From NCBI RefSeq assembly GCF_039536245.1, contig NZ_BAAAYN010000025.1:30333-86176 (forward strand): a DNA stretch of 55,844 nucleotides, in the 5' to 3' direction. A model generated the notes under the pieces. That model was not told the origin of the DNA. It saw only the letters and a program-made list of their open reading frames with translations, and did not search any database. The stretch is from Cryptosporangium minutisporangium. GTDB taxonomy: Bacteria; Actinomycetota; Actinomycetes; Mycobacteriales; Cryptosporangiaceae. Shown piece by piece: positions 1-8,281 of the stretch; within the stretch, counting starts at the first letter, position 1, and each line of letters opens with the position of its first letter. The position numbers and the translations under genes were made by a program.

Positions 1-995
1 CAGCGCCGTCCTGGACGGGCCGCCCACTGGAGGAGCTGGGCGTCGGTCACCGACCGGTGGTACGTCACCAGGCTGGCCACGCCCGTCACCGCCACGGTCA
101 GCGCCGCTGCGAACCCGAAGCCGGCGAGCGCGGTGAGCCGCTCGAGGAAGCCCGAGTGACCGGCGGCGATCGCCGCCGCACCGTACAGTTCGGACGCCGT
201 GGCCGCCGCACCCACCGCCGCGAGCACCGACCAGTGCAGACGCTCCGTACGGTCGCGCATCCACCGCACCCAGCGCCAGGCGGCGTAGCCGGAGAATCCC
301 CCGGCCAGCGACAGGAAACCGGTGGCGACTCCGCCGACCGCAGCCGCCCCCGGAAGTAGCGCGGAGACCAGGGCGAGCGTGAGCAGTACCGCCAGCGCCG
401 CGATCGTCACCGAGAATGCCATCTCCGCCACGCGCCTGCCCCCACGCTGTTCCGTGCCACGCCACCGCCGCCGCAGCGGGTGGAAGCACCGCCCGGCGGC
501 ATCTCCGATCCTTCTGCAGCGCAGCGCGCCCGGCCACCGGAGGCGGCCGTCGGGCAGCGCGATGTAGGTCGCGTCGGCGACGGGAACCGCGGCACCGGCC
601 AACCCGCGAACGCCGGCGAGCGCACCGGACGGCGTCCGCGCACGGGCGAGGCCGAGCGCCCAGGGACGCCGGGGCACCGGGAGCGGCGGAGTGCAGGATC
701 CGACGCGCCGCTTCGCCAGCGCACCGACCGGCGCCGCGTGCGAGGCCGGGGTGACCCGACCGGCCGCGATCGGCAGCGCACACGGTCCGGCCGCCGAGCT
801 ACCGGACGCGACCGGCAGCACGCGCGGCGTCCCGGTCGGACGCGGCGTCGACGCCGGACGGGACGGGTCGGTGCGGGCGGTGGACGGGCGACTCGCCGTC
901 GGACGGGTCGGGCCGGCCTTGGTCGCCGGCGCGGGTTTCGAGTTACCGCCGGTGGGTCTGGTCGTCATCGGACCCGGCACCGCATGGTCCATCAT
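1..995 (-). CDS. Membrane protein of unknown function, 3' end outside window
   Basis: An open frame runs on the minus strand from ATG at 995 to the window edge without a stop (331 codons visible), so it is partial at its C-terminus. A purine-rich ribosome site (GGGAGGG) lies just before the tandem ATG ATG. The first ~120 residues are rich in Pro, Thr, Ala, Ser and Arg and look disordered. A basic linker with several Arg follows. From about residue 192 there are three to four hydrophobic helices (roughly 194-214, 218-238, 254-275 and 288-308), with short Trp/Arg-rich loops between them. I recognise no family. It could be the membrane-anchor half of a larger sensor or enzyme, but the end that would show this is missing. 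The frame, ribosome site and membrane helices make a real gene likely. Confidence 0.6.
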   Translation of the reverse strand, partial: MMDHAVPGPMTTRPTGGNSKPAPATKAGPTRPTASRPSTARTDPSRPASTPRPTGTPRVLPVASGSSAAGPCALPIAAGRVTPASHAAPVGALAKRRVGSCTPPLPVPRRPWALGLARARTPSGALAGVRGLAGAAVPVADATYIALPDGRLRWPGALRCRRIGDAAGRCFHPLRRRWRGTEQRGGRRVAEMAFSVTIAALAVLLTLALVSALLPGAAAVGGVATGFLSLAGGFSGYAAWRWVRWMRDRTERLHWSVLAAVGAAATASELYGAAAIAAGHSGFLERLTALAGFGFAAALTVAVTGVASLVTYHRSVTDAQLLQWAARPGRR

Positions 996-1283
996 GGACC
1001 CTCCCCCCAACGAGAACCCCGCAGCGCGGTCGGCGCCTGTGGTCGTCTCTGAAGCCGCCCCAACGGCCCGCGCACCGGCTGAACCCCGCGTTACGGGACG
1101 ACTGCGTGATGCGCTACAGATATCGACCTTTCAATCCCTCGCGCCACCCCACTGCCCGATCAGAACGTGAACGAGCGATACCCGACCTTCTAGGCTTCAT
1201 GCTATTTCGCCCGCTTTTACGGATACAAGTCACGTTTCCGCATCAGCATCCGTTGTGCGGCAGCGAGCTCGCCTCCGGCGCGC
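996..1283. other. Intergenic region, no gene seen
   Basis: This stretch is less GC-rich than its surroundings, especially 1160-1255, and separates the minus-strand membrane gene from the end of the MoaD-like gene. It probably holds the promoter of the membrane gene. I could not pick out a convincing -35/-10 pair, hairpin or RNA. The short open frames across it lack ribosome sites and recognisable products. Confidence 0.5.
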
Positions 1284-1568
1284 TCATCCCCCGGCGACGG
1301 ACGGAAGGATGAGGATCTCGCTGCCGTCCGGCACCGGCGTCTCCGCACCGGCCAGCCGCCGGCACTCCTCCCCGTCCAGGTAGAAGTTCACGTACCGCCG
1401 CAGCGCGCCCCGTTCGTCGCGCAGGCGCCGGTCGAGCGCCGGGTGACGTTCGGCGAGCACGTCGAGCGCCGCCCCCAGCGTCGCCGCACGCTCGGCAGGA
1501 ACCTCCACGGTCGCCTCGTCCCCGGCGTAGGGACGCAGCACCCCGGGCAGCGAGATCGAGACCGCCAT
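1284..1568 (-). CDS. MoaD/ThiS-like sulfur-carrier protein
   Basis: 94-residue ubiquitin-fold protein of the MoaD/ThiS family. The hallmark C-terminal Gly-Gly tail is present (it ends VAGG), where family members are adenylated and thiocarboxylated. The size matches MoaD (80-95 aa). The middle reads as the usual DVLAERHPALDRRL helix followed by RRYVNFYLDGEE. It starts 2 nt after the stop of the BNR-propeller gene and is clearly co-transcribed with it. No molybdopterin or thiamin genes are adjacent, so a role in molybdenum-cofactor synthesis is not supported by context. The pairing with a BNR-repeat protein suggests a different sulfur-transfer or conjugation role, which is inference. Confidence 0.85.
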   Translation of the reverse strand: MAVSISLPGVLRPYAGDEATVEVPAERAATLGAALDVLAERHPALDRRLRDERGALRRYVNFYLDGEECRRLAGAETPVPDGSEILILPSVAGG

Positions 1569-1570
1569 CG

Positions 1571-2662
1571 CTACACCAGGCTCGCCCGGACGCAGAGCAC
1601 GTCCGGCAAATGGGCGGCGACGAGCTGCCAGCTCTCCCCCTCGTCGCGGCTGGCGTAGACCTCACCGGTGCGGGCGCCGAAGTACACCCCGGCCGGATCG
1701 GCGTTGTCCACGCAGAGCGCGTCCCGCAGCACGGCCGACCAGAAGTCCTCGTCCGGCAGGCCCGCCGAGAGACCCTGCCACGACTTCCCGGCGTCTTCGC
1801 TGCGGTACACGCGGCACCGCGCGTCGGGCGGGAACCGCTTCGCGTCCGCCACCAGCGGGAAGTTGTACACGACGTCCGGCCGGTGCGGATGGGCCACGAT
1901 CGGGAAGCCGAAGTCGCTGGGCAGCCCGTCGGCGATCGACTGCCAGCTCGCCGCACCGTCGTCACTGCGGTAGACGCCGTGGTGGTTCTGCAAGTAGAAG
2001 CGGTCGGGCGCGGCCGGGTTCTGCGCCAGCTTGTGGACGCACTGCCCGAACTCCGGGTACGGATCGGGCAGGAAGTAAGCCTTGACGCCGGTGTTGCTCG
2101 GCGACCAGCTCGCCCCCGCGTCCTCGCTGACGTAGACGCCGCCGGTGGACATCGCCACGGTGAGCCGCCGCGGATCGGCCGGGTGCGGCAGCACGGTGTG
2201 CACCGCCATGCCGCCGTAGCCGGGCCCCCAGTGCTCCCGGTGCGGGTGGTTCCACAACCCCTCGACCAGCGAGTAGGTACGACCGCCGTCGTCGGAGCGG
2301 AAGAGGGCGGAGGGCTCCACGCCCGCGTACACCACGTCGGGTTCGGACGCCGGACCGGGCGCGAGCTGCCAGACCCGGCCGAGCGCGGCCCCGGTGGCGT
2401 CCGGGAATCCGACCGGCGCGTGGTCGGGCTCGTACCAGCTGGCGCCGAGGTCGTCGCTCACCGAGACACTCGGCCCGAAGTGTTCGCTGGTGACGCCGGC
2501 GAGCAGCCGGGGCGTCGACCGGCGGGTGTCGATCGCGACCGCGTAGACGTCGGTCATCGGATGGTGCGGGCCGGAGACCTGCCAGCTCGCCCGACCGTCG
2601 TGGCTGGTCGCCAGCCAGAGGCCCTTGCGGGTGCCGATCGCCAACAGCGCAGTGGATGCCAT
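1571..2662 (-). CDS. BNR/sialidase-type beta-propeller protein
   Basis: 363-residue propeller with repeated Asp-box/BNR signatures (S-x-D-x-G-x-x-W), for example SDDLGASWY, SDDGGRTY, SEDAGASW, SDDGAASW, SEDAGKSW and SRDEGESW, about one every 45-50 residues. The family is often annotated exo-alpha-sialidase or WD40/YVTN-like, but sialidase catalytic residues were not identified and no signal peptide is visible (it begins MASTALLAIGTRKGLWLATS), so a cytoplasmic binding or scaffold role is more likely. The start at 2662 has a strong AGGAGG ribosome site. It lies directly upstream of the MoaD-like gene and downstream of a TetR regulator on the same strand. Confidence 0.85.
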   Translation of the reverse strand: MASTALLAIGTRKGLWLATSHDGRASWQVSGPHHPMTDVYAVAIDTRRSTPRLLAGVTSEHFGPSVSVSDDLGASWYEPDHAPVGFPDATGAALGRVWQLAPGPASEPDVVYAGVEPSALFRSDDGGRTYSLVEGLWNHPHREHWGPGYGGMAVHTVLPHPADPRRLTVAMSTGGVYVSEDAGASWSPSNTGVKAYFLPDPYPEFGQCVHKLAQNPAAPDRFYLQNHHGVYRSDDGAASWQSIADGLPSDFGFPIVAHPHRPDVVYNFPLVADAKRFPPDARCRVYRSEDAGKSWQGLSAGLPDEDFWSAVLRDALCVDNADPAGVYFGARTGEVYASRDEGESWQLVAAHLPDVLCVRASLV

Positions 2663-2729
2663 CGCGGAACCTCCTCGGCGGAGTTTCGGCGGACGCTACG
2701 CCACTCCCCCGACAGTTCGCCGTCCTGCG

Positions 2730-3395
2730 CTACGGACCCGGGTGTTGCGGCGAAACGAGCGGCGTCAGCTCGGCGGTGAGGACGTCGTCGAGATCTCCGG
2801 TGAGGTAGCGGTCGAGCACCGGGGCGACCAGCCGCACCACGTCGTCGAACGGCATGCTCGCCATCGGATCGGTCGGCACGACGTAGCGGAGGAACGCCAT
2901 CCCGAGCATCTGGGTCGCGGCCAGGGGTACCCGGCGCGCCGCCCGGTCCAGCCCGATCTCGGCGCCGATCGGCCCGACGAAATGCCGCAGCATCAAGGTC
3001 CGTATCGCGCGCCGGGCTTCGTCCTCTGACGCCGCGCTCAGCGCCATCGCGGTGAGCGAGTGCCGGGACTCGGCCCGCTCCCACAAGCCGAAGTAGAACG
3101 TGGCCAGCCGGTGGCCGAGCGTGCCCTCCGCGGCGGCGAACTGGGCGGCGGCCACTTCGGGCGGGCCGAGGACCAATTCCAGGCACGCCCGGAACAGCTC
3201 TTCCTTGCTCGTGAAGAACTGGATGACCAGCGACGGGTCGACGCCGGCGTCCCGGGCGATCGAGCGGATCGTCGCTTTCCGGTATCCGTGCTCGGCGAAG
3301 GCCGACCGGGCGGCGGCCAGCACCGCCTCCCGGGTGTTCGGTGAGCCGGGCCGCCGTCCCCGTCGTCGGCCTAGGCCGACGTCCGGGGTGCTCAT
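2730..3395 (-). CDS. TetR-family transcriptional regulator
   Basis: 221 residues. The N-terminal helix-turn-helix is typical of TetR (TREAVLAAARSAFAEHGYRKATIRSIARDAGVD, split by the turn around GYRKATI, residues ~20-55). It is followed by a variable all-helical ligand domain ending at about residue 200. It sits between the YhgE-like membrane gene (upstream) and the BNR-propeller gene (downstream), all on the minus strand, so either could be its target. No strong ribosome site precedes the ATG at 3395, so the exact start is less certain. A perfect 18-bp palindrome lies inside the first codons and a long hairpin lies just upstream. Confidence 0.88.
   Translation of the reverse strand: MSTPDVGLGRRRGRRPGSPNTREAVLAAARSAFAEHGYRKATIRSIARDAGVDPSLVIQFFTSKEELFRACLELVLGPPEVAAAQFAAAEGTLGHRLATFYFGLWERAESRHSLTAMALSAASEDEARRAIRTLMLRHFVGPIGAEIGLDRAARRVPLAATQMLGMAFLRYVVPTDPMASMPFDDVVRLVAPVLDRYLTGDLDDVLTAELTPLVSPQHPGP
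3364..3381. promoter_or_regulatory. Perfect 18-bp palindrome in the tetR 5' codons
   Basis: CGTCGGCCTAGGCCGACG reads identically on both strands and falls within codons 5-11 of the TetR gene. TetR proteins bind palindromes of this size near their own promoters, so this could be an autoregulatory operator if transcription starts close by. It may also be chance in GC-rich codons. Confidence 0.3.
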
Positions 3396-3412
3396 GGTCG
3401 GAGCCTAACCCA

Positions 3413-3462
3413 GCGGCGGGGCCGGTCACCGACCTCGTCGGGTCGGTGACCGGCCCCGCCGC
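3413..3462. terminator. Long perfect hairpin between membrane gene and tetR
   Basis: A 22-bp perfect stem, 3413-3434 paired with 3441-3462, closes a 6-nt loop (TCGTCG). It lies between the stop of the YhgE-like gene (3477) and the start of tetR (3395). There is no T-run, as is common in actinobacterial terminators. It probably ends transcription of the upstream gene, although its core GGTCACCGACC-N6-GGTCGGTGACC could also serve as an operator for the adjacent regulator. Confidence 0.55.
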
Positions 3463-3476
3463 GGGCGGGCCGCTGC

Positions 3477-4589
3477 TCAGGCAAGGGTGGACCGGGTGGC
3501 CGACGGCTGCGCATCGGCCGACTCGGACGCCGCCCCGGACCTCTCCGCGGGGGACGCCGTCGGCCCGGACACTGCACCCGCACGCCGGGCGCGCGCCGTC
3601 CCGGCGGCCACGAGCAGCAGCCCCACCACGACCCAGCAGGTCAGCACCGTGAGCGCGGTCGCCGTACCGGCCCCGTCGAAGTACGCGTTGGCGCGCAGCA
3701 GGGTCGCGCTCGCCCCGCTGGGCAGCAGCTGACCGAACGCTCCCCAGCCGGACGGCAGGAACTCCGGCCCGGACGCCAGCCCGGACAGCGGGTTGCCCAG
3801 CAGGACGAAGAGCGCGGCGCCGAGCCCGATGCCCGCGATACCGAAGACCGCCTCCAGCCCGAGGACGGTCAGCGCGACCGCGGCCAGGCCGAAGGCCAGC
3901 CCCAGCGCGACCTGCACCATGTTCTCGTCCACGGTCCCGAACCACCAGGTCAGGACCGACGCGGCCACCAGACCCTCGACCAGAGCGAACGCCACGGCGG
4001 CCGAGACCCGCACCCAGGGCTGGCGGGGGAAGCGGCGGGTCAGCAGCACGGCCGCCAGGACGCCGCCGAGCACCGCGGGCAGACCCATCGCGGTCAGGCC
4101 GGCGCCGCGCGGGTCGTCCGCCGGAAGCGCACGGACGTCGACCGTGGTGGCGGTCGCGCCGTTGCGCTCCGCCAGCGTGGCACCGATCGTGCTGATGCCC
4201 TGGGCGATCGGCGGGCCGGCGGCGCTCGCGGTGAGCACCAGGACGCTCGGCGTGCCGCCGTCCGCCCCGAGGACGAAGCCGCCGTAGACCTCCCGGTCGC
4301 CGATCGCGGCCCGGAGCGCGTCCTCGTCCGGGTAGGTCCGGACGTCGAACCCGCCGGGAGCCGCCTTGGCCAGCGCGTCCTCGACCGCGGTGACGGCCGG
4401 CGGCGGCGCGACGACGCCGAGCGGCACGTCGTGCGGCCCACCGTTCACCGTCGGCAGGCCGAACGCCAACAGCAGGAGGCCGACGATCAGCGCGAGCGCG
4501 CCGACGAGGCCGGTCGCCTCCAGCCAGGCCGGCCGGTGACGCGCGGCGGCCGCGGACTTCGTCGACGTGCTCGTGCTTTTGCTTTCCAT
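3477..4589 (-). CDS. YhgE/ABC-2-permease-like membrane protein
   Basis: 370 residues. A helix at ~27-47 (LVGALALIVGLLLLAFGLPT) is followed by an extracytoplasmic domain (~50-165) containing PLGVVAPPPAV and VYGGFVLGADG, as in the DUF3533/YhgE-Pip group. Five to six C-terminal membrane helices follow (~170-335) and then a Pro/Ser/Ala-rich tail. The architecture, one N-terminal helix, a large outside loop and a C-terminal helix bundle, is that of ABC-2-type transport permeases that lack a partner ATPase. Members of this group are often next to a TetR repressor, as here. The substrate is unknown. The ATG at 4589 opens a hydrophilic Ser/Thr/Lys leader. Confidence 0.7.
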   Translation of the reverse strand: MESKSTSTSTKSAAAARHRPAWLEATGLVGALALIVGLLLLAFGLPTVNGGPHDVPLGVVAPPPAVTAVEDALAKAAPGGFDVRTYPDEDALRAAIGDREVYGGFVLGADGGTPSVLVLTASAAGPPIAQGISTIGATLAERNGATATTVDVRALPADDPRGAGLTAMGLPAVLGGVLAAVLLTRRFPRQPWVRVSAAVAFALVEGLVAASVLTWWFGTVDENMVQVALGLAFGLAAVALTVLGLEAVFGIAGIGLGAALFVLLGNPLSGLASGPEFLPSGWGAFGQLLPSGASATLLRANAYFDGAGTATALTVLTCWVVVGLLLVAAGTARARRAGAVSGPTASPAERSGAASESADAQPSATRSTLA

Positions 4590-4811
4590 GAGAGCTCCTT
4601 CGCTCGGTGAACCGCCCGCTCGGAGCCGTCCACGAGTCTCTAATTCAACACCTGTGGAGTTTCGCAGTCCTGACGGTAGACCGGTCGGCGCGATAAATCA
4701 ACAGTCGTTGAGAAAAGGAGATAGGGTCGACGAGAGGTCGCTCCAACTGGGCGTTTAACGTAGATAGTCGGGTTGATGCCGCCACGGCGCGGATCTCAGG
4801 GGGAGGGGGCT
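4590..4811. other. Divergent intergenic region
   Basis: This 222-bp region separates the minus-strand YhgE-like gene from the plus-strand flippase-like gene and must hold both promoters. It is relatively A/T-rich between 4640 and 4770. No -35/-10 pair with good spacing stood out. Confidence 0.4.
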
Positions 4812-5879
4812 ATGAGCGGCGACGTCGCTTTCCCCACCCCTGCGCCGGAGGTCCCGGTCCGGTCGATGCGTCGACGCGTGCTCCGGAGGACCGTGCCGAT
4901 CGTGGTCGTCCTGGCGATCCTGGTGGTCGAGGCGGTGCTCGGCGGACCTTCGCTGGCCGCGGCGTTCAGCCAACTCCACACCCCGCTGTGGAGTTGGGTG
5001 GCGCTCGCCGTCGTGGCCGAGTTGGTCTCGATGGGCGGCTACGCGCGCATGCAGCGGCGGCTGCTCCGGTCCGCCGGAACGACCGTGCACCTCGGGCGCC
5101 ATGTCGCGCTGGCCTTCGCCGCGCACTCCCTGTCGGTCAGCCTGCCCGGCGGGCCGCTGTTCTCCACCCGCTACAACTTCCAGCAGATGCGGCGGTACGG
5201 CGCTTCGGCGGCCGCCGCGTCCTGGTGCATCGCGCTGAGCGGCGTGCTGTCGAGCGTCGCGTTGGTGCTGATCGGTGCGGGAGGCGCAATCCTGGCCGGG
5301 AGCGGCGGTGGCCTCTCCACGCTGTTGACCTACCTGGCGGTCGGCCTGGCGCTGGCGGTCGCGGTTCGCGCGATGGCGCGGCACCCGCAGTGGCTCACGA
5401 CCGTGGCCGGTGCGATCGAGAGGTTCGTCAACCGGGTCCGGCAGCGGCCGGACAGCGGCAGCGGACGCCTGGTCGCCCTGGTCGAGGAGATCACCGCGGT
5501 CCGGATCCGGCCTCTCGACCTCGCCGTCGCCGCCTACTTCGCCTTGGCGAACTGGCTGCTGGACGCGCTGTGTCTCTGGCTGTGCTGCCGCGCCGTCGGC
5601 GCCGGCGACATCACCGCGATCCATCTGGTGCTGGCGTACTGCGCCGGCATGGCCGCGGCGAGCATCCCGCTGGTTCCCGGCAACCTCGGCGTCGTCGACG
5701 GCGCGTTGATCGTCGGCCTGGTCGCCGGTGGCCTGCCCACGAGCACCGCGATCGCCGCGGTCGTGCTCTACCGGATCATCAGCCTCGGCTTCATCATCAC
5801 CGCGGGATGGGTGGTGTGGCTGCTGGTCCGCCGCCGCCAGCGCCGTGAGCCGCTGCGCCCCGCGGTCCCGGTCGGCTGA
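4812..5879 (+). CDS. YbhN/UPF0104 flippase-like integral membrane protein
   Basis: 355 residues with about eight hydrophobic helices in the lysylphosphatidylglycerol-synthase transmembrane-domain family (UPF0104/YbhN, COG0392). Typical motifs are LSVSLPGGPLFSTRYNFQQMRR near residue 110 and, near the C-terminus, IPLVPGNLGVVDGALI, matching the family's P-G-G-x-G/E-x-x region. These proteins are thought to move or bind lipids in the inner membrane. The soluble LPG-synthase domain is absent. I chose ATG at 4812 because GGGGGAGGGGG stands 3-13 nt before it. The longer frame from 4773 lacks a ribosome site. Confidence 0.8.
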   Translation: MSGDVAFPTPAPEVPVRSMRRRVLRRTVPIVVVLAILVVEAVLGGPSLAAAFSQLHTPLWSWVALAVVAELVSMGGYARMQRRLLRSAGTTVHLGRHVALAFAAHSLSVSLPGGPLFSTRYNFQQMRRYGASAAAASWCIALSGVLSSVALVLIGAGGAILAGSGGGLSTLLTYLAVGLALAVAVRAMARHPQWLTTVAGAIERFVNRVRQRPDSGSGRLVALVEEITAVRIRPLDLAVAAYFALANWLLDALCLWLCCRAVGAGDITAIHLVLAYCAGMAAASIPLVPGNLGVVDGALIVGLVAGGLPTSTAIAAVVLYRIISLGFIITAGWVVWLLVRRRQRREPLRPAVPVG

Positions 5880-5926
5880 CGCGGTCGACAGGCGATCGCG
5901 GCGACCGGAGACGGTAGCGTCTCGCC

Positions 5927-6442
5927 ATGGAGACGACGACGCTGTCGGGGACGCTGGTGCGCCTGCGGGCGGCGACGCAGGACGACGTTCCGCGGCTGGC
6001 CGAGATCCGGTCGATGCCCGAGGTGTACACGCGATGGCGTGGCGACGGCGACCTGGTCGACGCGGTCGCCGACGAAATGGCCGTCGACGACGTCGAGGTG
6101 CTGGTCGTCGAGTACGAGGAGCGCGTCGTCGGCGCGATCCAGTGGGGCGAGGAAGACGACCCGGAGTACCGGCACGCCAACATCGACGTCTACCTGGATC
6201 CCGCGGTCCACGGCCGCGGGGTCGGCGCCGACGCGGTTCGTACCCTGGCCCGGCACCTGATCGACGACCACGGCCACCATCGCCTGGTCATCGACCCCGC
6301 CGCCGACAACGAGGCCGCGATCCGCTGTTACGCCAAGGTCGGGTTCCGGCCGGTGGGGATCATGCGTCGCTACGAGCGTGGGGCTGACGGCGTCTGGCAC
6401 GACGGGTTGCTGATGGATCTGCTCGCGGACGAATTGTCCTGA
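5927..6442 (+). CDS. GNAT-family N-acetyltransferase (RimJ/RimL or AAC6'-like)
   Basis: 171 residues. The acetyl-CoA loop is GRGVGADAV (Q/R-x-x-G-x-G/A) near residue 93, followed by IDPAADNEAAIRCYAKVGF, the standard motif-B helix. The N-terminus (TLSGTLVRLRAATQDDVPRLAEI) resembles RimJ/RimL-type and AAC(6')-type transferases. The acyl acceptor cannot be told from sequence. It stands alone, 47 nt downstream of the flippase-like gene on the same strand. Confidence 0.85.
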   Translation: METTTLSGTLVRLRAATQDDVPRLAEIRSMPEVYTRWRGDGDLVDAVADEMAVDDVEVLVVEYEERVVGAIQWGEEDDPEYRHANIDVYLDPAVHGRGVGADAVRTLARHLIDDHGHHRLVIDPAADNEAAIRCYAKVGFRPVGIMRRYERGADGVWHDGLLMDLLADELS

Positions 6443-6462
6443 TTCCCGCCATCGGCTGCAGG

Positions 6463-7332
6463 TCAGGAGCCGGGAACCAGCGTCGGCTCGCCGGCGAACC
6501 ACTGGCGGTAGGCGTAGTGGTAGTGCCCGTTGCGCCCGGCGTCGACGAGGGCGGCGTTCACCTGCTCGCGGAGTACGGTGTTGCCGTTGGCGACCGCGAA
6601 CACGACGTCGCCCGGTTCGCCGAACTCGTGGGTGACCCGCATGGCCCCGGACTTGTCCTGGAGTTGCGCGTACCGCGCGACTCCGCTGTCGAGGATCGCC
6701 GCGTCGAACCGCCCGGCGTGGATCGCGGCCGGGATGATGGCGCCGTCCAGCTCGACGGTCTGCACGCCGGCGGCCGCGACCTCGTCCGGCAGGATGCCGG
6801 ACGACTCGATCGCGACGCGCTTCCCGCGCAGCGACTCCAGCGACGTCAGGCTCGTGTCCGACGACAGGATCGCGGTCGTCCGGCGGAAGTACGGCACGGT
6901 GTAGTCGACCGGGAGCTGATCCGGGTCGTCCTCGGGCAGCGCGTAGAACCTGCCCGCGCTCAGATCGCAGGACTTCGCGCCGAGCGCCTGGGCGGCGAGG
7001 ACGTCACCCTGGTCGGACTCGATGATCAGTAGAACGACGCCGAGGCGCTCGGCCACCAGTGTCAGCAGCTCGACGTCGAAGCCCTCGGCCTTCGTGCCGC
7101 CCGCCGTCGCGCTCAGGTAAGGCGTTCCGCCGCGCCACTGGCAGACGGTCAACCGACCCTTCCGGACCAGCGGAACGTTCACCCCGTCCGGCACCTTCTC
7201 CATCGTCGCGGTGGGCGACGGCACGGCACTGTGGGTCGGTGCTGTGGGACCGCCCCTCTCGTCACTGGACGAACAGCCGGCTAACGCGAGGGCCAAGGCG
7301 AGCGGAACGGCCACGACCAGACGGTGTCTCAC
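6463..7332 (-). CDS. Polar amino-acid-type solute-binding lipoprotein (SBP_bac_3)
   Basis: 289 residues with a lipoprotein signal peptide (LALALALAGC, lipid-modified Cys at residue 20), so it is anchored outside the membrane. The mature part has the type-3 periplasmic-binding pattern: GRLTVCQWRGGTPYLSA at the N-terminus, GFDVELLTLVAERLG, and SLRGKRVAIESSGI before the second lobe. No ABC permease or ATPase is adjacent, so this is an orphan receptor that either serves a distant transporter or acts as a sensor. It is convergent with the GNAT gene, with 20 bp between the two stops. Confidence 0.85.
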   Translation of the reverse strand: MRHRLVVAVPLALALALAGCSSSDERGGPTAPTHSAVPSPTATMEKVPDGVNVPLVRKGRLTVCQWRGGTPYLSATAGGTKAEGFDVELLTLVAERLGVVLLIIESDQGDVLAAQALGAKSCDLSAGRFYALPEDDPDQLPVDYTVPYFRRTTAILSSDTSLTSLESLRGKRVAIESSGILPDEVAAAGVQTVELDGAIIPAAIHAGRFDAAILDSGVARYAQLQDKSGAMRVTHEFGEPGDVVFAVANGNTVLREQVNAALVDAGRNGHYHYAYRQWFAGEPTLVPGS

Positions 7333-7414
7333 TGAACTCCCCGTACCTCAGTGGATCTGAGCCGGGCCACCCTAGCGCGACGGATGCACAGCAAGCACAC
7401 AGATCACACCATTC

Positions 7415-7846
7415 TCACCCCGCCGGGCTCCACCCCAGTGCCGTCCCGAACGGGTTGTCGATCACGTAACGCCACCGGCCGTCGACGCCGCGGCGGGCGA
7501 CGTCGGTCGCGGTGCCCTCCACGTGCACGTGCCGACCGTCGGGGTCGGTGCCGTCGATCACCCAGTCCACGATGAGCAGCGCGATGTCGTCGGCGACGTA
7601 GACCTGCCGCGGGTTCACCGCGATCGGCAGCCCGAGGTCGAGGAAGCGCTGGTTGGCGCCGACGCGTTCGGCCGCGGTGTCGACGCTCCGGCCCGGCTCG
7701 GTGACCAGGACACCGCCCGGCTCGTAGACCTCGTCGACCACCGTGCCGCGGCCGGTGTTGAAGGCACGAGCGAAGACGTGCGGGTGCTGCCCCGGGTCGT
7801 CGGTGAGTGCGAGAGTGGTGGCGTGGAGCGTGTCGTCGATTCCCAT
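7415..7846 (-). CDS. NTF2-like (DUF4440/SnoaL-type) protein
   Basis: About 143 residues with the cone-shaped alpha+beta NTF2 pattern: an N-terminal helix, FARAFNTGRGTVVDEVYEPGGVLV, then VYVADDIALLIVDWVIDGTDPDG and RWRYVIDNPFG. Such proteins are small-molecule isomerases, cyclases or ligand binders. The function here is not predictable. A longer frame opens with TTG at 7882. I prefer ATG at 7846 because the fold begins there, though no clear ribosome site helps. It is divergent from the HxlR-type regulator, which may control it. Confidence 0.6.
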   Translation of the reverse strand: MGIDDTLHATTLALTDDPGQHPHVFARAFNTGRGTVVDEVYEPGGVLVTEPGRSVDTAAERVGANQRFLDLGLPIAVNPRQVYVADDIALLIVDWVIDGTDPDGRHVHVEGTATDVARRGVDGRWRYVIDNPFGTALGWSPAG

Positions 7847-7906
7847 GCCAGGAGTGAATCCGTGCCGCACGTAGGTCACCAAACGGTAAGTACCGGCTGG
7901 GACCCG

Positions 7907-8281
7907 GTGCTGGTTCCGGACGGGCGCGGTGCGACGCGGCGGCCGGAGCCAGAGTGCCCGGTGGAGGTGGCGCTGGCGGCGATCGGTGGCCGCTGGACGA
8001 CGCTGGTGCTGCGCGACCTGATGGGCGGGGCGCGCTCGTTCACCGAGCTGCAGCGCGGGCTGCCCACGCTGAGCGCGAAGGTGCTGACCGAACGGCTGGT
8101 CCGCCTGGAGCAGCGCGGCCTGGTGGAGCGGGCCCGGAGCGCGAGCTTCCCGCCCCGGACGCTCTACCGGCTCACCGCCGCCGGCCGCGCCGTCGAGCCG
8201 CTCCTCGTCGAGCTGTACCGGACCGGCACCGCGCTACTCGAGACGTCCTTGGACGTCAGTCCGGATGACTCACCACGTTGA
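7907..8281 (+). CDS. HxlR-family winged-helix regulator
   Basis: 124 residues. The HxlR signature is CPVEVALAAIGGRWTTLVLRDLMGG, then RSFTELQRGLPTLSAKVLTERL and RLEQRGLVERA (winged helix-turn-helix). Cys near the N-terminus is typical of redox- or aldehyde-sensing members. The frame is open far upstream (7523). GTG at 7907 with GGGA five bases before it gives the usual family length. It is divergent from the NTF2-like gene, and its last 26 bp overlap the convergent VOC gene. Confidence 0.82.
   Translation: MLVPDGRGATRRPEPECPVEVALAAIGGRWTTLVLRDLMGGARSFTELQRGLPTLSAKVLTERLVRLEQRGLVERARSASFPPRTLYRLTAAGRAVEPLLVELYRTGTALLETSLDVSPDDSPR

Noticed and set aside
691-1170. A 159-codon plus-strand frame
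   Set aside because: It is the shadow of the minus-strand membrane gene and has no ribosome site or domain.
3477-4589. MMPL-type transporter as identity for this membrane protein
   Set aside because: Far too short and with only one helix before the outside domain. YhgE/ABC-2-like fits better.
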